DNA from: Pseudomonas sp. IPO3778 | GTDB taxonomy: Bacteria; Pseudomonadota; Gammaproteobacteria; Pseudomonadales; Pseudomonadaceae | Length of the DNA stretch: 64,000 nucleotides | NCBI RefSeq assembly: GCF_013386825.1 | Contig: NZ_JACARC010000027.1 | Location: forward strand, 1-64,000 | Reading direction: 5' to 3' | Part shown: positions 40,110-49,839 of the stretch, one piece after another | Layout of the letters: every line of letters starts with the position of its first letter | How positions within the stretch are numbered: the first letter of the stretch is position 1 | Made by a program: the position numbers and the translations under genes | Notes under the pieces: model-generated | Database searches by the model: none | What the model saw: the letters and a program-made list of their open reading frames with translations, nothing else | What the model was told of the DNA's origin: nothing

Positions 40110-40899
40110 GGCAAGGCTCCAGCAGTTCAGTGGGTTGGGGGTTAGTGCGGCTCGCCTGCCGTAGGGTTTTGAGAATCTCGATGCGCAGGGTGCCGATGGC
40201 TTCGACCTGTTCTTCCCGCGGTTGCGGCAGGTCGATGCGCCATTCACCGAGGGTCCGCGCCGGGCGGTTACCCAGTAGCAGAATCCGGTCGCTCAGCAGC
40301 AGCGCTTCGTCGATGTCGTGGGTAATCAGCACCGCCGCCGAGCCTTGCTCACGATTGACCTTGAGCAGCAGGTGCTGCATGTCGGCGCGGGTCACTTCGT
40401 CCAGGGCGCCGAAGGGTTCGTCCAGCAGCAACACTTGTGGCTGGCGCGCCAGGCAGCGGGCCAACGCGGTGCGCTGGGCCATGCCGCCGGACAGCGCCGC
40501 CGGGAATTGCTGGCGGGCGTGTTCCAGGCCGACGGCGTGGATCGCGTGGTCGACCCGCTGGCGTCGCACCTCAGGGCTGAGGTGCGGCTGGCGGGCAAAG
40601 TCCAGGCCAAACGCGACGTTCTTTTCCAGGCTCAGCCACGGCAGCAGGCTGGGGTCCTGGAACGCCACGGCCACCCGCGGATGCGGGCCGTTCAACGGCT
40701 CGCCCAGCAGGCTGATGGTGCCGCCCTGGGGCGCCTGCAAACCGGCGAGCACCCGCAACAGGCTGGACTTGCCAACCCCGCTGGGGCCGAGGATCGACAC
40801 CACTTCACCCGGTTGCAGTTGCAGGTCAAAACCTTCCAGCACCGGGGTGCCCGCGTACCCCAGGCAAATCCCCTGGGCATGCAATACCGCCTGGCTCAT
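40096..40899 (-). CDS. ABC transporter ATPase, SsuB/TauB type
   Basis: 267 residues. Walker A GPSGVGKSS, Q-loop FQDPSLLPW, signature LSGGMAQRTALARCLARQP, Walker B VLLLDEPFGALDE and H-loop LITHDIDEA are all present. It powers the adjacent permease. Coupled to the flavoprotein gene upstream by a 4-base overlap (ATGA). Confidence 0.93.
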   Translation of the reverse strand: MSQAVLHAQGICLGYAGTPVLEGFDLQLQPGEVVSILGPSGVGKSSLLRVLAGLQAPQGGTISLLGEPLNGPHPRVAVAFQDPSLLPWLSLEKNVAFGLDFARQPHLSPEVRRQRVDHAIHAVGLEHARQQFPAALSGGMAQRTALARCLARQPQVLLLDEPFGALDEVTRADMQHLLLKVNREQGSAAVLITHDIDEALLLSDRILLLGNRPARTLGEWRIDLPQPREEQVEAIGTLRIEILKTLRQASRTNPQPTELLEPCHVSG

Positions 40900-41957
40900 A
40901 GATTGGCCTGACGGTTCAACTCGGTGCGCAGTTGCACCAGGCTCGGGGTCACGATCGGCACGAACGCCGACTCGCGCCAGCGCCGGGCAAAGCCGCTGCC
41001 GTGGGCGGTCAGGTAGGCCTTGCCGCCGCTGGCTTGCAGCTCAAGTTGCACGGCGCTGGCGGCGATTTCCGCGAGGGCAATGCGCAGGCGGAACAACGGC
41101 ACCGGCTCGGTACCGAAGCGGCCACTCAGCAGGCCTTTCTTGAGGTCGTTGACTGCCTGTTCCAGGGAGGTACGCAGCACTTCCAGTTCTTCGCGCAATA
41201 CGGTGCGGCTGGAGCCCAAGTGGTTGGCCACCTCGGCCAGCGAACGCCGGGCCAGGCCGATGGACATGCCGCACTGCAAACCGAGAAACGCCGGGCGTAC
41301 CGCCGGCAAAAACTTGCGGGCGTCTTCATGCAGCAGCCAGTCGCGACTCAGCTCCACGGCTTCAAAGCCAAGGGCCGCGGTGTTGCTCGACTGCAGCCCC
41401 AACAGCTCCAGGTCACGGGAGCGTTGCAGGCCGCTCACCGAATCGGGAATCGCCAGGATAAACGGCGCGCCGCCCTGGGCATGCTCGATGGCGGCGGCTA
41501 CCACAAACCCGTTCTTGCGCAGGTTGGTCACCCAGTGCAGGCGGCCATTGAGGTTCCAGCCGTCATCGGTGGGCTCGGCGCTGATCTGCAACGACTCGAT
41601 GCCCGACAGAAACTTCATCGCATTGGACAACCCGGTGGCCCCGGCGAGCTTGCCGCTCAGCAGGTCCGGCAGCAGTTGCTCGCGCAGGCGCTGGTTCGGG
41701 CTTTGCAGCAGGTACTCGATAAATGAGCGTTGGCCCCAGCACACAAACGCCGACGCCAGGGAATGGCTGGCCACATCGGCGATGGCCTCCACTGCGCCGG
41801 TGACATCACCGCCCAGGCCACCGAGGTCCTTGGGCACACCGATACGTAATACATTGGCCTCTGCCAGCCGTGGCAGCACTTCCTGCGGATCGCAACTGCC
41901 CACATCCAGGGCCTGCGCTTGAACATCGAGCCAACGGCTCAAGATTGGGTCAAGCAT
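40896..41957 (-). CDS. Acyl-CoA dehydrogenase-like flavoprotein (SfnB/DszC type)
   Basis: 353 residues, shorter than classical acyl-CoA dehydrogenases. Visible blocks are LRIGVPKDLGGLGGDVTGAV, WGQRSFIEYLLQSPNQRLRE, then a central beta domain (WNLNGRLHWVTNLRKNGFVV) and the C-terminal helical bundle. The catalytic Glu of true dehydrogenases is not evident, as in flavin-dependent monooxygenases of the DszC/SfnB group that act on organosulfur compounds. Encoded with an SsuABC-type importer, so it probably processes the imported compound. Confidence 0.78.
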   Translation of the reverse strand: MLDPILSRWLDVQAQALDVGSCDPQEVLPRLAEANVLRIGVPKDLGGLGGDVTGAVEAIADVASHSLASAFVCWGQRSFIEYLLQSPNQRLREQLLPDLLSGKLAGATGLSNAMKFLSGIESLQISAEPTDDGWNLNGRLHWVTNLRKNGFVVAAAIEHAQGGAPFILAIPDSVSGLQRSRDLELLGLQSSNTAALGFEAVELSRDWLLHEDARKFLPAVRPAFLGLQCGMSIGLARRSLAEVANHLGSSRTVLREELEVLRTSLEQAVNDLKKGLLSGRFGTEPVPLFRLRIALAEIAASAVQLELQASGGKAYLTAHGSGFARRWRESAFVPIVTPSLVQLRTELNRQANL

Positions 41958-42009
41958 TCATGTTTCTCCTTGTTACAGCGTGTTGACCATCGCGAACGCT
42001 TGCGCGCTT

Positions 42010-42570
42010 TCAGCTTGCCGGTTTTTCCCAACGGTATTGCGCCAGCTCCGGGTTCAGCGGAGTGCGGGCAAACACGTTGGCGAAGTTGCACAGGGTGGCC
42101 AGGCTGACCCCCAGAATAACCTCAAGCGCATGACCGTCGGTGTAGCCTGCGGCACGGAACGCGGTGTAGCCGGCGTCGCTGACATCACCGCGGGTGGCGA
42201 TGACTTCGCGGGTGAACGCGGCCAGTGTCTCATAACGCGCGTTGGGCAACTCACCGCGCTGGCGCAGGGCGTCGATCACGTCTTCCGGCAGCTTGGCCTT
42301 GTTGCGCGCTACGGCAGTGTGCCCGGCAACACAGAAATCGCAACCGTGGTTCGTGGCAGCAATCAATTGCACCACTTCACGGTCGGCCAGGCTCAGGTCG
42401 GACTTGGCGTTCAGCCCGGACACGGTGATGTAGGTTTCCAGGGCCGCCGGGGCATTGGCCAGTACCGCCAGCAGGTTGGGGATGAACCCGGACCCTTTCA
42501 GGGCATTTTCGAGAAAGGGCTTGGCCGCTTCAGGGGCGGTTTCCAGGGTGAGCATCGGTACGCGGGACAT
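42010..42570 (-). CDS. Carboxymuconolactone-decarboxylase/AhpD-family peroxidase
   Basis: 186 residues. The AhpD core EVVQLIAATNHGCDFCVAGH with Cys-x-x-Cys and the nearby His is the active site of alkylhydroperoxidase D-like reductases. First gene of the minus-strand operon, 52 bases before the flavoprotein gene, and divergent from the AraC regulator. A peroxide-clearing role beside a flavin enzyme is plausible. Confidence 0.9.
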   Translation of the reverse strand: MSRVPMLTLETAPEAAKPFLENALKGSGFIPNLLAVLANAPAALETYITVSGLNAKSDLSLADREVVQLIAATNHGCDFCVAGHTAVARNKAKLPEDVIDALRQRGELPNARYETLAAFTREVIATRGDVSDAGYTAFRAAGYTDGHALEVILGVSLATLCNFANVFARTPLNPELAQYRWEKPAS

Positions 42571-42672
42571 GGAGTGGTCTCCTCATGGATTCGTGTACCA
42601 AGTCTGTTGGTTATAAAAAATCCGCTCAATAGTCTAAAGTAGCGATTACTTGCTCTTGAGTCTTTCCATTAG

Positions 42673-43578
42673 ATGAATTCGTCCAGTTCCCTCGTCGATT
42701 GGTTATTAGATAGCCTCGAACTCAACACCAGCCTGTTTCATGTGGGGCGTTACTGCGGCGACTGGCGTGCCAGCACCCATGGCCTGGCGAGCGCAAGTTT
42801 TCATCTGGTGGTGCAAGGGCAATGCTGGCTGCACATCGACGACGATCCAACGCCCCATGCGCTGAACAATGGCGATGCGGTGTTCCTGCTGCGTGACCTG
42901 GCGTATCGCCTCTCAGGCAACGCCACCGCCGCCGGCGCCCAGGAGTGCCCGCGCAAGCCGATGCTGCCGCTGGACAGCCAGGCCACCGACGGCGTGGGCC
43001 TGGTGTGCGGGTTCTTTCATTTCCAGTCCGGGCTGTCGGCGATGATTGTCGACACCCTGCCCGCGTGGATCATCCTGCGGGCCGGCGACCCTTCGCTGAC
43101 CGCCGCACGCAACCTGTTCGAACTGATCCTGCAAGAATGCGAACGCACCCCGGCGCCCTCGCCCGCGCTGCTGGAGCGCCTGTGCCACCTGCTGTTTCTG
43201 TATGTGCTGCGCCAACAGGTGCTGGACAACGCCGACCTCGGCGGCCTCGCGGCCCTGGCTCGGCAACCGGCCTTTGCCCGCCTGCTGGAACAGTTGATCG
43301 CACGCCCCGCCGATCCCTGGACCCTGGAAAGCATGGCGGCCTGCACCGGCTTGTCGCGCTCGGCGTTTTTCAAGCGTTTCGTCGAGCTGTGCGGCCAGTC
43401 GCCGGGGCACGTGCTGCTGATGATGCGCGTGCGCCACGCTTGCCAATTGTTCAAGCAGGACCAGACGGTGGCGGACGTGTCCCTGGCCGTGGGTTATCAG
43501 TCGGTGGCGGCCTTTACCCGTGCCTTCCATAAAATCACCGGGTTCCAGCCCGGCGCCTATCGCAAGGCTCAAGGCTGA
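42673..43578 (+). CDS. AraC-family regulator with cupin sensor domain
   Basis: 301 residues. N-terminal cupin (FHLVVQGQCWLHIDDDPTPH, LNNGDAVFLLRDLAYRLS) and C-terminal AraC domain (LESMAACTGLSRSAFFKRFV, then VADVSLAVGYQSVAAFTRAF). It diverges from the AhpD/flavoprotein/ABC operon over a 102-base gap and is its obvious candidate regulator. It overlaps the convergent LysR gene by 10 bases. Confidence 0.92.
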   Translation: MNSSSSLVDWLLDSLELNTSLFHVGRYCGDWRASTHGLASASFHLVVQGQCWLHIDDDPTPHALNNGDAVFLLRDLAYRLSGNATAAGAQECPRKPMLPLDSQATDGVGLVCGFFHFQSGLSAMIVDTLPAWIILRAGDPSLTAARNLFELILQECERTPAPSPALLERLCHLLFLYVLRQQVLDNADLGGLAALARQPAFARLLEQLIARPADPWTLESMAACTGLSRSAFFKRFVELCGQSPGHVLLMMRVRHACQLFKQDQTVADVSLAVGYQSVAAFTRAFHKITGFQPGAYRKAQG

Positions 43579-44486
43579 CGCTGCAGCCCGTTGCCCGGCC
43601 GGGCGCATAGCTCCACCAGCCAATCGACAAAGACCCGCACCCGTTGGGACAACTGGCGGTGCGGCGGGTACAGCGCCGTCAGCGGCAAGGGGGGCGGCCG
43701 CAACTGCGTCAGCACCTCCACCAGTGTGCCCGCTTCCAGTTGGCGAACGGCGTGGTAGTAAGGCGTCTGCACCAACCCATAACCCGCCTCACAGGCCGCC
43801 AGGTAACCGTCAGCGCTGTTGACCGCCACCTGTTTGGCCAGGTCCACCAACCGTATATCCTTGCCGATCTGGAACTCCAGGCCATAACGTTTGCCGCTGG
43901 TGCTGGAAAAGTACTCGACCACTTGATGGCCGGCCAGCTCATCCAGGGTCGACGGCATGCCGAATTGCTGCACGTAACCGGGGCTGGCGCAGGTCACCTG
44001 ATCCATCATCGCCAGGGGCCGGGCCACCAGTGACTCGTCCAGCGCCAGGCCACCGCGCAGCACGCAATCCACGCCTTCGCGGATCAGGTCCACCGGGCGG
44101 TCGTTGAGGCCGATTTCCAGGTCGATCTGCGGGTAACGGGTGGTGAACTCGGGCAGCGCCGGAATCACCAGGAAACGCCCGATGCCCGACGGCATATCAA
44201 TGCGCAAGGTGCCGCGCGGGTTGCGCCGGCTGGTGGAGAACACCGCCTCGGTTTCCTCCAGGTCTGCCAACAGCCTCACGCAGCGCTGATAATAGGCGGC
44301 CCCGTCCAGGGTCGGGCTGACCTGGCGCGTGGTGCGCTGCAACAGCTGCACCCCAAGGTGCGCCTCCAGTTGCTTGATCAGGATCGTCACCGAGGCCCGC
44401 GGCAGTTGCAGGCTGTCGGCGGCCTTGGCAAAACCGCCCAGTTCAACGATCCGCACGAACACACGCATGGCATTAAAACGGTCCAC
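43569..44486 (-). CDS. LysR-family regulator
   Basis: 305 residues: N-terminal winged helix (MRVFVRIVELGGFAKAADSL, ASVTILIKQLEAHLGVQLLQ) and a periplasmic-binding-protein-like effector domain. It diverges from the aldo/keto reductase at 44606 and likely controls it; the 120-base gap should contain its binding site. Effector unknown. Confidence 0.93.
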   Translation of the reverse strand: MDRFNAMRVFVRIVELGGFAKAADSLQLPRASVTILIKQLEAHLGVQLLQRTTRQVSPTLDGAAYYQRCVRLLADLEETEAVFSTSRRNPRGTLRIDMPSGIGRFLVIPALPEFTTRYPQIDLEIGLNDRPVDLIREGVDCVLRGGLALDESLVARPLAMMDQVTCASPGYVQQFGMPSTLDELAGHQVVEYFSSTSGKRYGLEFQIGKDIRLVDLAKQVAVNSADGYLAACEAGYGLVQTPYYHAVRQLEAGTLVEVLTQLRPPPLPLTALYPPHRQLSQRVRVFVDWLVELCARPGNGLQRQP

Positions 44487-44605
44487 AGGCCGGCTTCCTT
44501 CGGGGATTATTTAGAATTTCATAATAGTGATAGTGGTTTTAGCCGGTTTATCCCGCTTTTGTCGAGGATAACAATGGAGTCCTTCCCCACACAGGAGCTG
44601 GACCC

Positions 44606-45601
44606 ATGCACACTCGTCAACTCGGTAAAAACGGCCCTCAGGTTTCCGCCATCGGCCTCGGCTGCATGGGCATGACCGATTTCTACACCACGGGCACCGA
44701 CACCACCGAAGCCGTGGCGACCTTGCACCGCGCCCTGGAGCTGGGAATCAACCTGCTGGACACCGCCGACATGTACGGCCCCCACACCAACGAAGCGCTG
44801 ATCGGCAAGGCCATCGCCGGCAAGCGCGACCAGGTGTTCCTCGCCAGCAAGTTCGGCATCGTGCGTGACCCGTCGAACCCAACGATACGCGGCGTGAATG
44901 GCCGCCCGGAATACATTCGGGATGCCATCGACGGCACCTTGAAACGCCTGGGGGTGGAAACCCTCGACCTGTACTACCAGCACCGCATCGACCCCGACGT
45001 GGCGATTGAAGAAACCGTGGGCGCCATGGCCGAGCTGGTCAAGCAAGGCAAGGTGCGTTACCTGGGCTTGAGTGAAGCCTCGGCGGCCACCCTGGAATGC
45101 GCGCACAAGGTGCACCCCATCAGCGCCCTGCAAAGCGAATATTCGCTGTGGAGCCGCGACCAGGAAGACAACGGTTGCCTGGCCGCCTGCCAACGCCTGG
45201 GGATCGCATTTGTGCCTTACAGCCCATTGGGCCGGGGTTTCCTGACCGGCGCCCTGAAGAGCCCGGACGATTTTGCGGCGGACGACTACCGCCGGTTCAG
45301 CCCGCGGTTCCAGGGCGAGAACTTTGCGAAAAACCTGCTGCTGGTGAAACAGGTGCAAGCCCTGGCCGCCGACAAGGGTGTGACCGCCGGCCAGTTGGCG
45401 CTGGCCTGGGTGTTGGCCCAAGGGGATTACCTGATTCCGATTCCGGGCACCAAGCAACGCAAGTACCTGGAAGAGAACGTCGCCGCGCTGGAGGTCAAGC
45501 TGAGCCCCGCCGAACTGGCGGCGCTGGAGGCGATCTTCCCGGCCAATGCAACGGCCGGGTTGCGTTATCCGGAAGCCGTCATGCAGATGCTGGACAAATA
45601 G
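44606..45601 (+). CDS. Aldo/keto reductase
   Basis: 331 residues, a TIM-barrel NADPH-dependent oxidoreductase. Catalytic tetrad Asp52 and Tyr57 in LDTADMYG, Lys82 in ASKFGIV and His126 in [10 protein letters not shown]-terminal [15 protein letters not shown] is the NADP-binding block. It reduces an aldehyde or ketone; physiological substrate not visible. Close to the AKR13/YajO-like group by motif. Confidence 0.93.
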   Translation: MHTRQLGKNGPQVSAIGLGCMGMTDFYTTGTDTTEAVATLHRALELGINLLDTADMYGPHTNEALIGKAIAGKRDQVFLASKFGIVRDPSNPTIRGVNGRPEYIRDAIDGTLKRLGVETLDLYYQHRIDPDVAIEETVGAMAELVKQGKVRYLGLSEASAATLECAHKVHPISALQSEYSLWSRDQEDNGCLAACQRLGIAFVPYSPLGRGFLTGALKSPDDFAADDYRRFSPRFQGENFAKNLLLVKQVQALAADKGVTAGQLALAWVLAQGDYLIPIPGTKQRKYLEENVAALEVKLSPAELAALEAIFPANATAGLRYPEAVMQMLDK

Positions 45602-45607
45602 CCCTTC

Positions 45608-46006
45608 TCAAGGGTGCTTGCGAAAGTCCGACAGGATGAAGGGGGTATGCGCTCTCAGCCAGGTATCCACCTCATCCAGCGACCGCAGCAGCCCACTCTG
45701 GGACTCAGCACTGTTTCGGGTGATGCTGACGGTATAGCCGTCGGCGTCCTGGTGCAGGGTGCCGGTGCACTTGAGCGTTTGGCCGTCGTCCTCGGTAAAC
45801 GCGGTGGCGGTCAATGGCGCGAGGGTCAGCGCCTGCGTGGTGCGCGCCTGGAGGGCCCTGCGTTTGGCGGCAAGCTCCCTGGCAACGACCACACCGCCAA
45901 TCGTGACTGCCACGTATAACAGCACCATGTAGTTGTTGTGGGTGCCTCTGCGCGTGTGGTGTTCAATGCTCAGCCAATTCACCACCTGATAGATGATTTC
46001 GTCCAT
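45608..46006 (-). CDS. Membrane-anchored small protein, unknown
   Basis: 132 residues. One membrane helix near residues 27-43 (MVLLYVAVTIGGVVVARELA) after a His/Arg-rich N-terminus; the remainder is a beta-rich cytoplasmic or periplasmic domain (LKCTGTLHQDADGYTVSITR). No family recognised. Convergent with the aldo/keto reductase. Confidence 0.65.
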   Translation of the reverse strand: MDEIIYQVVNWLSIEHHTRRGTHNNYMVLLYVAVTIGGVVVARELAAKRRALQARTTQALTLAPLTATAFTEDDGQTLKCTGTLHQDADGYTVSITRNSAESQSGLLRSLDEVDTWLRAHTPFILSDFRKHP

Positions 46007-46121
46007 GTTTTACTGTGGGATCCGTCGCCGATTCAGACCTGCATCAAACACGCCCGCGTCTCAAAATAGAAGCCTTGCACAGGTTTTTTTTACTCGCGCC
46101 ACTTTCTTGTACGAGGGTACC

Positions 46122-46148
46122 TAAAGCTCGCCCTTCCCAAGCCGATAG
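46122..46148 (+). promoter_or_regulatory. FliA (sigma-28) promoter
   Basis: TAAAGCTC (46122-46129), an 11-base spacer and GCCGATAG (46141-46148), practically the sigma-28 consensus TAAAGTTT-N11-GCCGATAA. It lies 57 bases before the chemoreceptor start, tying that gene to the flagellar regulon. Confidence 0.88.
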
Positions 46149-46205
46149 CCCTTCGAAGCTCTAACAAAGCCGCGTCGACAATAAACGCTTCGTAAGGACG
46201 ACCCC

Positions 46206-48200
46206 ATGCCCTCATTGCGCTCTATCCAAGCCCGTTACACCGTGTTTCTGGTGCTGTTCGTCCTGTTGTTATTCGTGTTGACGGTTGTGGGCATCGGACA
46301 GTTAGTGGCGCCCACGCTGCGCCACACCGAAGAGCAGGTCGTGCTCAATCGCATTGCCGAAGTGGCCGAGCAGATCCAGGGCGAGCTGAACAAGGTTCAG
46401 GCCCAGCAACGCACCATCACCCAAACCATCCCGCTGCTGGACAGCGATGCCATCGACAAGGTGCTGCCAGGCCTGGTGGACCAGTACGGTGAGTTAAAAG
46501 TGTTCGGCGGCGGCATCTGGCCGCTGCCCAACCAGCGTACGCCGGGGCGCAATAAACACAGCACGTTCTGGCACCGCGATGCCTCGGGCAAGCTGGCGGT
46601 CAATACGTTCTGGAACAGCGACGCAGCCCCCAACTATTACGACCAGAGCTGGTACAAGGGCGGTCTCGCCTCGCCGCGCGGCCAGTGCGCCTGGGCAGCC
46701 GCCTACAAGGATGACGCCAGCCAGGAGCCTCGCACCAACTGCGCCATGGCGATCCAGCGTGACGGCGCGGCGTACGGCGTCGCCACCATCGACGTGACCC
46801 TGGGTTTCTTCAATGACCTGGTGGCCAGCAAGGAAAAAGACCTCGGCGCGCAAATGCTGATCGTCGAAGCCGACGGCAAGATCATCAGCAACAGCACGCG
46901 CATCAGCGGCCCGATCGTGTTGAAAAACATCAGCGAACTGGCCGGCACCTCCGCCTTCGCCGCCCAGGTCAGCGCCGGCCTGGCCCATCGCGATCAAAAC
47001 CTGCAACGCAGTGAGTTCGATAACCAGGGCGTGGCCAGCACCTTCTTCATGCGCCCGATCCAGGGCACACCGTGGTTCCTCGCCACCGCACTGCCGACCT
47101 CGCTGATCACCGCCCAGCGTGATGACGTGCTCGGCACCCTGGCCATGTTGCAAATCCCGATGATTCTGCTGTTGGTGCTGTTGCAGGTGTACGCCATCCG
47201 CCAGTTGATGCAACGGATGACCGCGCTGAAGACCAATATCGACGCGCTGTCCAACGGCGATGCCGACCTGACCCGGCGCATCACCATCCGCGCCGAGGAT
47301 GAATTGGGGGCGATTGGCCATTCGGTGAACCGCTTTATCGTCTACCTGCAAAACATGATCGGTGAAGTGACCCAGGCCACCGGCGCCATGTCGTCGAGCC
47401 TGGCGCAGTTGCAACAGACGTCGGCCCAGACCAACCAGATTTTGGTGCGCCATGCCTCGGAAACCGACCAGACCGTCACCGCCATCACCGAGATGAGCTC
47501 CACCGCCGATACCGTGGCCGAGAATGCCGCCGAAACCGCCGCGTTCACTCAGCGCGCCAACGAGCACGCCGACCGCTCACGGGTGGTCGTCGGGGAAGCC
47601 TCCCGCAGCGTCAGCGCGTTGATCGGTGAAGTCTCCAGCGCCACCCACACCGTGGAAAACATGCGCCAGGATGCCGCCCGTATCACCGAAACCCTCGGGG
47701 TGATCGGCGCCATCGCCGGCCAGACCAACCTGCTGGCCCTCAATGCGGCCATCGAAGCGGCCCGGGCCGGCGAACAGGGCCGGGGGTTTGCGGTGGTGGC
47801 CGACGAAGTCCGCGCCCTCGCCGCCCGCACCCAGGCCAGCACCTCGCAGATCAACGAAATGCTCGCGCGCCTGACCACGGGCGTGAGTTCCTCGGTGACG
47901 GCCATGGAAGCCACCCAGGCCAGCTGCCAGTCTGCCGCGGACGCTACCGCACGGGTTAACACGGGGCTGGACGAGATGGCCGGCTCCGTCAGCCATATCA
48001 ACAACCTCAGCACGCAGATCGCTACGGCTGCCGAACAACAAAGCGCGGTGACCGAGGAAATCAACCGCAGCATGGTGCACATCCGCCACATGGTCGAAGA
48101 GCTGGTACAAAGCGGCCACGCCACGGAACACAACACCCAGAGCCTGCTGGACGCGAATGGCCGGGTCATTGCGTTGATGGGACGGTTCAAGGTGCGTTGA
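46206..48200 (+). CDS. Methyl-accepting chemotaxis protein with periplasmic sensor
   Basis: 664 residues. TM1 about 13-35 ([20 protein letters not shown]), a large periplasmic region of double-CACHE size (36-305, with [20 protein letters not shown]), TM2 about 308-330, HAMP about 331-385, then the signalling domain with the conserved hairpin [20 protein letters not shown] near 517-536. It senses a small ligand and signals through CheA/CheW. dCACHE receptors commonly bind amino acids or organic acids; the ligand is not evident. Transcribed from the FliA promoter. Confidence 0.94.
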   Translation: MPSLRSIQARYTVFLVLFVLLLFVLTVVGIGQLVAPTLRHTEEQVVLNRIAEVAEQIQGELNKVQAQQRTITQTIPLLDSDAIDKVLPGLVDQYGELKVFGGGIWPLPNQRTPGRNKHSTFWHRDASGKLAVNTFWNSDAAPNYYDQSWYKGGLASPRGQCAWAAAYKDDASQEPRTNCAMAIQRDGAAYGVATIDVTLGFFNDLVASKEKDLGAQMLIVEADGKIISNSTRISGPIVLKNISELAGTSAFAAQVSAGLAHRDQNLQRSEFDNQGVASTFFMRPIQGTPWFLATALPTSLITAQRDDVLGTLAMLQIPMILLLVLLQVYAIRQLMQRMTALKTNIDALSNGDADLTRRITIRAEDELGAIGHSVNRFIVYLQNMIGEVTQATGAMSSSLAQLQQTSAQTNQILVRHASETDQTVTAITEMSSTADTVAENAAETAAFTQRANEHADRSRVVVGEASRSVSALIGEVSSATHTVENMRQDAARITETLGVIGAIAGQTNLLALNAAIEAARAGEQGRGFAVVADEVRALAARTQASTSQINEMLARLTTGVSSSVTAMEATQASCQSAADATARVNTGLDEMAGSVSHINNLSTQIATAAEQQSAVTEEINRSMVHIRHMVEELVQSGHATEHNTQSLLDANGRVIALMGRFKVR

Positions 48201-48291
48201 AAAAATAGCCTGAAAGCTCCCGTGCAATGCGCGGGAGCCGGACTATTCTGACAGTTCGCTGTGCGAAGTCTCGCCACACAGGAGGTGTGTC

Positions 48292-48747
48292 ATGCACGCA
48301 GTTGAGCACAAGGTCCGGCTGGAGCGGATCAGTCAGGAACGCTATATCCAGGCACCTATCGACGACGTTTACGACTACGTCACCCAACCGGATCGCTGGC
48401 ATGAATGGCATCCGACATCCTTGAACGCCGACACCGGAACCACCGGTTCACTGCCCTGCGGTCATCGATTTACTGAAACCATCGACCTGCTGGGTGTGCG
48501 GGTACCCATGAGCTATCGGGTGCAAACGGCGCTGCGACCGCGGGAGTTCAAGACCGCGTTCACCTCCCTGGCCGTCGACGGCTGTATTCAGTACTTACTG
48601 CAGGTACAAGGCAACGGCACGTTGTTCAAGCGCATCCTGACCTATGAAACCGAACTGCAACTGGCCACCCTGCATGAACGCATGATCGCCCTCTCCAATC
48701 AGGCCCTTGACCAGCTCAAGCAGCGCCTGGAATCCCCGCCAGCCTGA
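48292..48747 (+). CDS. SRPBCC-family ligand-binding protein
   Basis: 151 residues, strong AGGAGGTG before ATG 48292. The START/Bet v1-like pattern is clear: YIQAPIDDVYDYVTQPDRWH at the N-terminus, a beta sheet, and a long C-terminal helix (LATLHERMIALSNQALDQLK). Such proteins bind hydrophobic ligands in a cavity. No partner gene shows the ligand. Confidence 0.85.
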   Translation: MHAVEHKVRLERISQERYIQAPIDDVYDYVTQPDRWHEWHPTSLNADTGTTGSLPCGHRFTETIDLLGVRVPMSYRVQTALRPREFKTAFTSLAVDGCIQYLLQVQGNGTLFKRILTYETELQLATLHERMIALSNQALDQLKQRLESPPA

Positions 48748-48901
48748 CACAACCGTCATCTGCCCCTCAGGTTCCCGACAGCGCCAGGCCCCTATTCTGG
48801 TGCTGTCGGTTCTTCGTAAAACTTCGTAACACTCCCGGGAAACCCTTTTGTAAAAAGCAGGGAGAATGCCCGGCTGTTGTCCCTTATCTGACGAGATGAT
48901 G

Positions 48902-49348
48902 ATGAAAACCACCCTGCGACTGGCCGCGCTGTCGGCCCTGCTCATGAGTCCCCTGGCCCAGGCGGCGGAGTTGATCCCGATTGATGTGCACCGCGATGCC
49001 AACTGCGGCTGCTGCAAAAAGTGGATCGCCCACCTGGAAAGCAACGGGTTCAAGGTCAATGACCATGTGGAAGCCAACATGAGTGAGGTCAAGCAACGCC
49101 TGGGCGTAGCGCCGCGCCTGGCGTCGTGCCACACCGGGGTGATCGACGGCAAGTTCGTCGAAGGCCATGTACCCGCCGATCAGGTGCTGGCCCTGCGCAA
49201 GCGCGACGATTTGCTGGGCATTGCGGCACCGGGTATGCCCCTGGGCTCGCCGGGCATGGAGATGGACGGCAGCAGCGAGGCCTATCAGGTGATCGGCCTG
49301 ACCCGTGAAGGCCAGGACGTGGTGGTGGCTGACTACCCGGCCCGCTGA
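48902..49348 (+). CDS. DUF411 metal-binding periplasmic protein
   Basis: 148 residues from ATG 48902 (ATGs at 48896 and 48899 are also possible). A signal peptide ending AQA precedes the DUF411 core: DANCGCCKKWIAHLESNGFK, LASCHTGVIDGKFVEGHVPA and IAAPGMPLGSPGMEM. The Cys-Gly-Cys-Cys cluster and Met/Pro-rich loop fit copper or other soft-metal binding, the usual context of the family. It is followed after 3 bases by the YqaA-type gene. Confidence 0.9.
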   Translation: MKTTLRLAALSALLMSPLAQAAELIPIDVHRDANCGCCKKWIAHLESNGFKVNDHVEANMSEVKQRLGVAPRLASCHTGVIDGKFVEGHVPADQVLALRKRDDLLGIAAPGMPLGSPGMEMDGSSEAYQVIGLTREGQDVVVADYPAR

Positions 49349-49351
49349 TCG

Positions 49352-49783
49352 ATGCTCGCCGGTTACCTGGGGCTGTTTTTTGCCGCCTTCGGCGCTGCCA
49401 CGCTGTTGCCGATGCAGTCGGAGGCGGTACTGGTGGGGCTGTTGATCAGCGGGCATTACAGCCTGTGGCTGCTGCTGGTGGTTGCAACGGTTGGCAATGT
49501 CTTGGGCTCGGTGGTCAATTGGCTGCTGGGGCGCTCGGTGGAGCGCTTCAAGGCGCGGCGCTGGTTTCCGGTGAGCCCGAAACACCTGGAAAAGGCCCGT
49601 ACCCACTATCAACGCTGGGGACACTGGTCATTGTTGCTCAGTTGGGTGCCGATCATCGGTGACCCGCTGACCCTGGTGGCCGGGGTGATGCGCGAGCCGT
49701 TCTGGCGTTTTCTGCTGCTGGTGACCCTGGCCAAAAGCGCCCGTTACGGGGTGCTGGCGATGCTCACCCTGCACTGGATTTAA
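49352..49783 (+). CDS. YqaA-type DedA-family membrane protein
   Basis: 143 residues, four or so membrane helices, with the DedA/SNARE-associated motif GNVLGSVVNWLLGRSVERFK and the later WVPIIGDPLTLVAGVMR. DedA proteins are linked to lipid scrambling and membrane-potential homeostasis. It starts 3 bases after the DUF411 stop, so the two are probably one transcript. Confidence 0.87.
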   Translation: MLAGYLGLFFAAFGAATLLPMQSEAVLVGLLISGHYSLWLLLVVATVGNVLGSVVNWLLGRSVERFKARRWFPVSPKHLEKARTHYQRWGHWSLLLSWVPIIGDPLTLVAGVMREPFWRFLLLVTLAKSARYGVLAMLTLHWI

Positions 49784-49839
49784 TCTCCCGTTAATCCCCT
49801 CGCCACAGCATCCGGGCACTGTTTCCGGAGCTTGAACCC

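Noticed and set aside
48216-48238. Hairpin after the chemoreceptor gene as an intrinsic terminator
   Set aside because: GCTCCCG/CGGGAGC stem present, but no T tract on the plus strand.
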